Of a stretch of 10,918 bases of DNA, positions 8,401 through 10,918 are shown piece by piece (positions within the stretch are counted from its first letter, which is position 1; each line of letters starts with the position of its first letter). The stretch is from Flavobacteriaceae bacterium. Its GTDB lineage: Bacteria; Bacteroidota; Bacteroidia; Flavobacteriales; Flavobacteriaceae. The position numbers and the translations under genes were made by a program. The stretch lies in NCBI GenBank assembly GCA_002700405.1, contig PACY01000055.1, forward strand, positions 5,290 through 16,207, given 5' to 3'. The notes beneath the pieces are model-generated. The model searched no databases and was not told where the DNA came from. It saw only the letters and a list, made by a program, of their open reading frames with translations.

Positions 8401-8569
8401 AATTGGTGGTGATAAATACGTGGAGCTGTTTGACATAAATGGTAGAAGGGTGCTTAGTACTATTATTTCAGGAGATATGTTAGATATTTCATCTATTAAT
8501 ACTGGCTTCTATATGGTAGAAGTTACCATAAATGGTTATAAAAAGGTTTCTAAATTAATTATTGAATAA
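5465..8569 (+). CDS. Multidomain secreted protein with T9SS type A sorting domain (Fn3, jelly-roll, PPC-like, GEVED)
   Basis: This 1034-residue protein is probably exported across the inner membrane by Sec and across the outer membrane by the type IX system, ending on the surface or released. The signal peptide is residues 1-21, with cleavage before Gln22. The likely order is: an N-terminal beta-sandwich (about 22-205); Fn3-like module bounded by Cys210 and Cys299; cleaved-adhesin or MAM-like jelly roll (about 303-470); second Fn3-like module from Cys472 (to about 563); PPC-like domain from Cys570 (to about 698); Ig-like domain 701-785; GEVED domain from Cys788, with WIDFNDDYQY and the family signature as GEAEDY at 939-944; then the sorting domain from LRIYPNP at 962-968 to GYKKVSKLIIE. 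No protease or glycosidase catalytic motif is visible, so adhesion or matrix binding is inferred only. Lysine is almost absent and the GC content is visibly higher than in recN. It starts 24 bp after fabI, and a terminator follows. Confidence 0.85.
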   Translation: MKKNYILTLLLSLLFTIGFQAQVVIGEGTNTSHMAPVNPYYEYSYSQTIYTAAQINASGTITGVQYFATESTGLENTGTWDLYMGHTALDEHTPDGTSYSWVDPSTLTLVYSGAVEVVDGVVSITLDTPFEYNGTDNLLVAGHDTMDTNDYDASTDDFYGTETGGPIRSLVTYNDTDPIDGSGPPNPSTFLSIQNDVQVNIVLEGITQSCSNPSGFSVDNIMGTTADVSWTSASDYGWEYINLTSEDDAPGDSDSGTSVSDASVSVSGLTPLTDYIFYARTVCASENSAWSAFPFTTACADLFELPFIEGFNAVDPAPSETEICWTILDLSPDEAPNNYSWNTNGVGSFAFEGDHGAFLYTGGNQGKNDDYLISARLNLTGNDRLKFAAKSYTGQPTNSMEVLMSSTGNAAEDFTIVLSQTTEYASEDWTEVSIDLSAYSGAHYIAFRVPPTATPGYYMQLDAVIVEVNPTCDTPLNVAISNITSSSADASWDAGGTGETEWEYIVQTAGDPDPTGSGTEVSTNAVTLDGLTQGGEYDFYVRAVCGTDNYSEWTPLYGVYFMVPPVGGVCTDPIVIDALPYSTTDTTENYQDDYSGSAGENCNESAAYYLNGDDVVYGYTATSDTSINVFMSPDALYSGIFVYDSCDDIGVECVAGIGASDEDDREFDMNVYSGTTYYFVISTWASPQSVGYDLVISENTCSDPVIIPTTSNCDASTGEWTIDVDVSELGSSSSYAITDDLGNVQYAQTTGVLTFGPYTGSSPVTFTATGDDSNCDQTFTVLSSCQACDATYSSGCGYGDGIVSFTMGNIYNWSGCNDSDGENGYSVYTGNVSVNCQDEGCDYITDLAQGETYDITVETGWGDQWVTIWIDFNDDYQYTEDEKIVTDHIIAAGIGSGDHSDTFSALIPADANLGEHTLRIRTNYQASSGDPCTTEYLYGEAEDYAVVITEALSINDVELADLRIYPNPVDGNYVTIKSPIGGDKYVELFDINGRRVLSTIISGDMLDISSINTGFYMVEVTINGYKKVSKLIIE

Positions 8570-8587
8570 TGATTTAGAAATTCTACT

Positions 8588-8623
8588 AAAAAAGACCTAG
8601 TTTTTAAACTGGGTCTTTTTTTT
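8588..8623 (+). terminator. Rho-independent terminator after the secreted-protein gene
   Basis: A-rich DNA then GACCTAGTTT pairs with AAACTGGGTC, with a single T-G wobble and a loop of two to four bases, followed by a run of eight T. The flanking A run extends the stem to about 15 pairs, so the structure could also work on the other strand. It begins 18 bp after the stop at 8569 and separates the fabI/secreted-protein block from the glycosyltransferase unit. Confidence 0.9.
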
Positions 8624-8640
8624 ATATCTACTTGTTTGAT

Positions 8641-8648
8641 TAAATTTG
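8641..8648 (+). promoter_or_regulatory. Possible -7 element for the glycosyltransferase unit
   Basis: TAAATTTG, identical to the element before fabI, fits the TAnnTTTG consensus. A promoter is needed somewhere between the terminator and the ATG at 8653. However, this element lies only 4 bp before the ATG, which would require a leaderless or nearly leaderless message, and no TTTG sits at the -33 distance. The call is tentative. Confidence 0.25.
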
Positions 8649-8652
8649 ATAT

Positions 8653-9663
8653 ATGAATGAAAAAGATATTTCTTTTATTATCCCTGTATTTAATAGGCCA
8701 AACGAGATAAAAGAACTTTTAGAAAGTTTTATTAATCTATCCTCTGATAAAGATTTTGAAATTGTAATTATTGAAGATGGATCAACGAATGATTGCCAAA
8801 AGGTAATAAATGAGTTTAAGAATAAATTAAATATTTCTTATTACAAGAAAAATAATACTGGTCCTGGAGATTCTAGAAATTATGGAATGAAACTAGCAAA
8901 AGGGAGTTATTTTATAATATTAGACTCTGATTGTTTATTACCAGAAGATTATATGCATCATTGCATGAATAATTTAAAGCATAACTATGTTGATTGTTTT
9001 GGAGGTATAGATGGATCACATGAATCTTTTAGTGATTTTCAAAAAGCAGTAAGCTTTTCGATGACATCTTTTCTTACTACTGGAGGAATAAGAGGAGGGA
9101 AGTTTAGAAAAAAATTATTTCAGCCAAGAAGTTTTAATATGGGGATATCTAAAGAAGCCTTTTTAAAATCAAATGGTTTTGGGAACATTCATCCAGGTGA
9201 AGATCCTGATTTATCTATTAGACTTAATCAATTAGGTTTTAAGACAGCGTTATATAGTAATGTTATGGTATTTCATAAAAGAAGAGTTTCTGTTAGTAGT
9301 TTCTTTAAACAAGTTTATAAGTTTGGATTGGTTAGACCAATACTAAATCATTGGCATCCAAAATCGTTTAGATTGATATATTATTTCCCGACATTTGCTT
9401 TAATAGTATTGATTCTTTCAATTCTAGAATCAATTAATGGTAATTATATACCATTATATCTAATAGCTATTTATATGTTATTAATCGTGATCTCTTCAAC
9501 ATATCTTAATAAAAGTTTAAAGATAGGGTTGTTATCAATTATCACCAGTGCTATTCAGATTTTTGGCTATGGCTATGGATATTTAAAATCAAGTATTATA
9601 TTAATTTTTAATAAGAAAAACATAGAAGATATTTTGCCTGAAGTGTTTTTTAGAAAGCAATAA
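8653..9663 (+). CDS. Family 2 glycosyltransferase with C-terminal membrane segments
   Basis: This 336-residue protein has a GT-A fold catalytic domain of glycosyltransferase family 2 and probably works at the cytoplasmic face of the inner membrane, moving a sugar from a nucleotide-sugar to a lipid or glycan acceptor. Visible motifs are SFIIPVFNRP at 7-16, IIEDGSTND around residues 39-47, the metal-binding DSD (Asp91-Ser92-Asp93), and GEDPDLSIRL at 182-191, the acidic pair that usually supplies the catalytic base. The tail holds three hydrophobic segments (about 242-261, 266-286 and 292-316) that would anchor it in the membrane. Donor and acceptor cannot be told from sequence. It is the first gene after a strong terminator, and the YbbR-like gene follows after 2 bp, so the two are almost certainly cotranscribed. 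Confidence 0.88.
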   Translation: MNEKDISFIIPVFNRPNEIKELLESFINLSSDKDFEIVIIEDGSTNDCQKVINEFKNKLNISYYKKNNTGPGDSRNYGMKLAKGSYFIILDSDCLLPEDYMHHCMNNLKHNYVDCFGGIDGSHESFSDFQKAVSFSMTSFLTTGGIRGGKFRKKLFQPRSFNMGISKEAFLKSNGFGNIHPGEDPDLSIRLNQLGFKTALYSNVMVFHKRRVSVSSFFKQVYKFGLVRPILNHWHPKSFRLIYYFPTFALIVLILSILESINGNYIPLYLIAIYMLLIVISSTYLNKSLKIGLLSIITSAIQIFGYGYGYLKSSIILIFNKKNIEDILPEVFFRKQ

Positions 9664-9665
9664 AT

Positions 9666-10613
9666 ATGTTAAACAAGATAAGATCTGTATATAAGACAAG
9701 GAAATTTAATGTTTTCATATTTTTTGTATTATTAGCTTTAGTGTATTCGATGCTCTCTAAATTAACTGCTAATTATACTAAAACTATAGCATTTGCAGTC
9801 AAACCTATAGATGTGCCATCAGATCAAGTAGTATTAGGTCAATCAGTTGATAGTGTAATAGTTGTTTTAAGTGGATATGGTTATAATTTGGCTAAATATT
9901 ATTTAGACGAACCTATAATTGAAATATCACTTAATGATCTGAAAAAGGTTGAATCTAAATATCAGTGGACTAAACAAAATAATTATTCAGATCTACAATC
10001 AAAATTTACAGATCCAATTACTTTGATATCAACTTCTGTAGATCAAATAGACTTTGTAATTGAGCAGTATGAATCAAAGAAGGTACCGTTGAAATTAAAT
10101 TTAGAATTAGATTACAAATCTGGCTTTGATTCTTTTCAGCCTTATACACTGTCTAAAGATTCAATAGCTATAACTGGTCCAAATTCTTTAATTGATTCAA
10201 TTAATGTAATTGAAACAGAAAGATTGGTGTTAAATCAGATTGATTCAGATATTAATTCCAGTATTCAAATAAACCCTTCAGAAAACAAAAACGTTATATA
10301 CTCAGAAGAAAGTGTAGGTTTTCAGCTAAAAGTAGAGAAATTTACAGAAGAATCTATTAAAGTTCCTATAACTATTGTAAATATTAAGGATGGTATGAAA
10401 ATTAATTATTTTCCTAAGATTGTTACAGTTTTATATCGTGTCAGTATAAGAGACTATAAATCTGTGAATCCAATGGATTTTAGAGTTGAATGCGATTTAA
10501 ATACAATCAATAGGGAAAATTCTATTTTGATTTCAACAATTACAAAAAAACCTATTAATGTTAAGAAATATAGAATAGAAAACAATCAAATTCAATACGT
10601 AATTATAGAATGA
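9666..10613 (+). CDS. YbbR/CdaR-like membrane-anchored protein
   Basis: This 315-residue protein has a positively charged N-terminus (Lys4, Arg6, Lys10, Arg12, Lys13) and one membrane helix at about 15-31. The rest, rich in beta strands, should lie outside the cytoplasm. The exported part resembles two or three YbbR-type modules: about 36-110 with IAFAVKPIDVP and VVVLSGYG, about 133-228 with KVPLKLNLEL and DSIAITGPNSLID, and a shorter one from about 231 starting IKVPITIVN. In Firmicutes, YbbR (CdaR) is encoded beside and regulates the diadenylate cyclase CdaA; here no cyclase is in the window and the neighbours are a glycosyltransferase and coaE. The ATG is 2 bp after the previous stop, and the TGA overlaps the coaE ATG. 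The fold call is by resemblance; its function in Bacteroidota is unknown to me. Confidence 0.75.
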   Translation: MLNKIRSVYKTRKFNVFIFFVLLALVYSMLSKLTANYTKTIAFAVKPIDVPSDQVVLGQSVDSVIVVLSGYGYNLAKYYLDEPIIEISLNDLKKVESKYQWTKQNNYSDLQSKFTDPITLISTSVDQIDFVIEQYESKKVPLKLNLELDYKSGFDSFQPYTLSKDSIAITGPNSLIDSINVIETERLVLNQIDSDINSSIQINPSENKNVIYSEESVGFQLKVEKFTEESIKVPITIVNIKDGMKINYFPKIVTVLYRVSIRDYKSVNPMDFRVECDLNTINRENSILISTITKKPINVKKYRIENNQIQYVIIE

Positions 10614-10918
10614 AAAAAGTAGCTGTTACAGGAGGAATTGGCACTGGCAAAACAACTGTTTCAAATTTGTTTGAAAAAATTGGGATTCCTGTATTTAATT
10701 CTGATAAAATTGCAAAAGAATTAATGCATAATGATAAGCAATTGAAATCAGATATTATAAAAGCTTTTGGTGATGAATCATATATTAATAACGAGTTGAA
10801 CAGAGCTTATTTGTCAGATATTGTTTTTAATGATGAAACATTATTAGATAAGATTAATTCTATAGTTCATCCCCATGTTACAAAAGAGTTTAATCAATGG
10901 TTGTTAAATCAAAAATCA
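10610..10918 (+). CDS. coaE: Dephospho-CoA kinase CoaE (5' part; 3' end outside window)
   Basis: CoaE phosphorylates the 3'-hydroxyl of the dephospho-CoA ribose using ATP, the final step of coenzyme A synthesis. The first 103 residues are present and the frame remains open at the window edge; family members are usually near 200 residues. The P-loop is TGGIGTGKTT at 7-16. The substrate-binding acid expected in the DAD motif is Asp32 in FNSDKIAKEL, with Asn30 in place of the first Asp. The SIVHPHV segment near residue 87 matches the conserved His-Pro region. The ATG overlaps the YbbR stop in an ATGA arrangement, a sign of translational coupling, so its expression depends on the glycosyltransferase-YbbR unit. 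Confidence 0.93.
   Translation, partial: MKKVAVTGGIGTGKTTVSNLFEKIGIPVFNSDKIAKELMHNDKQLKSDIIKAFGDESYINNELNRAYLSDIVFNDETLLDKINSIVHPHVTKEFNQWLLNQKS

Noticed and set aside
5465..8569. Secreted protein as a T9SS-exported protease
   Set aside because: GEVED, PPC-like and jelly-roll domains often accompany proteases, but I found no zinc HExxH, Ser/His/Asp or Cys/His catalytic signature.

Overview
The window is a gene-dense, AT-rich stretch of a Bacteroidota chromosome, most likely a flavobacterium (class Flavobacteriia) and plausibly marine. The evidence is the Bacteroidota-type omega subunit, a DUF4835/PorD-type protein, flavobacterial forms of CoaBC and FabI, and a secreted protein with a type IX secretion system (T9SS) type A C-terminal sorting domain. 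All ten genes are on the + strand. The longest non-coding stretch is 83 bp, so no gap exceeds 300 bases. I see no tRNA, rRNA, CRISPR array, insertion sequence or phage gene.

Left part (1-4587): the 3' end of bamD (outer-membrane protein assembly), rpoZ (RNA polymerase omega), coaBC (two CoA biosynthesis steps), a DUF4835 protein annotated in related genomes as the T9SS protein PorD, and recN (DNA repair ATPase). Gaps are 11 bp, 4 bp, an 8-bp overlap and 41 bp, so the first four are probably one transcription unit, with recN likely reading from it. recN can only start at a TTG codon.

Middle (4588-8623): fabI (enoyl-ACP reductase) follows a 40-bp gap that holds a TAnnTTTG -7-like element and a 12-bp perfect palindrome. 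Next, 24 bp later, is a 1034-residue multidomain T9SS-exported protein built from two fibronectin III-like modules, an adhesin-type jelly roll, a PPC-like domain, an Ig-like domain, a GEVED domain and the sorting tail. A strong Rho-independent terminator closes this block. The secreted protein stands out among its housekeeping neighbours: it is cysteine-punctuated, acidic and almost free of lysine.

Right part (8641-10918): a new unit with a membrane-anchored family 2 glycosyltransferase, a YbbR/CdaR-like membrane-anchored protein (2-bp gap) and the 5' part of coaE, the last CoA biosynthesis enzyme (ATGA start/stop overlap). The window therefore carries CoaBC and CoaE, three of the late CoA steps, plus FabI, which acts on the acyl chains of the CoA-derived ACP arm.

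I found no clearly new defence or mobile system. The observations most worth following are the near lysine-free T9SS protein, the substituted catalytic positions in the decarboxylase half of CoaBC (Asn to Asp and Cys to Ser), the palindrome just ahead of fabI, and the tight coupling of a glycosyltransferase with a YbbR protein and coaE.
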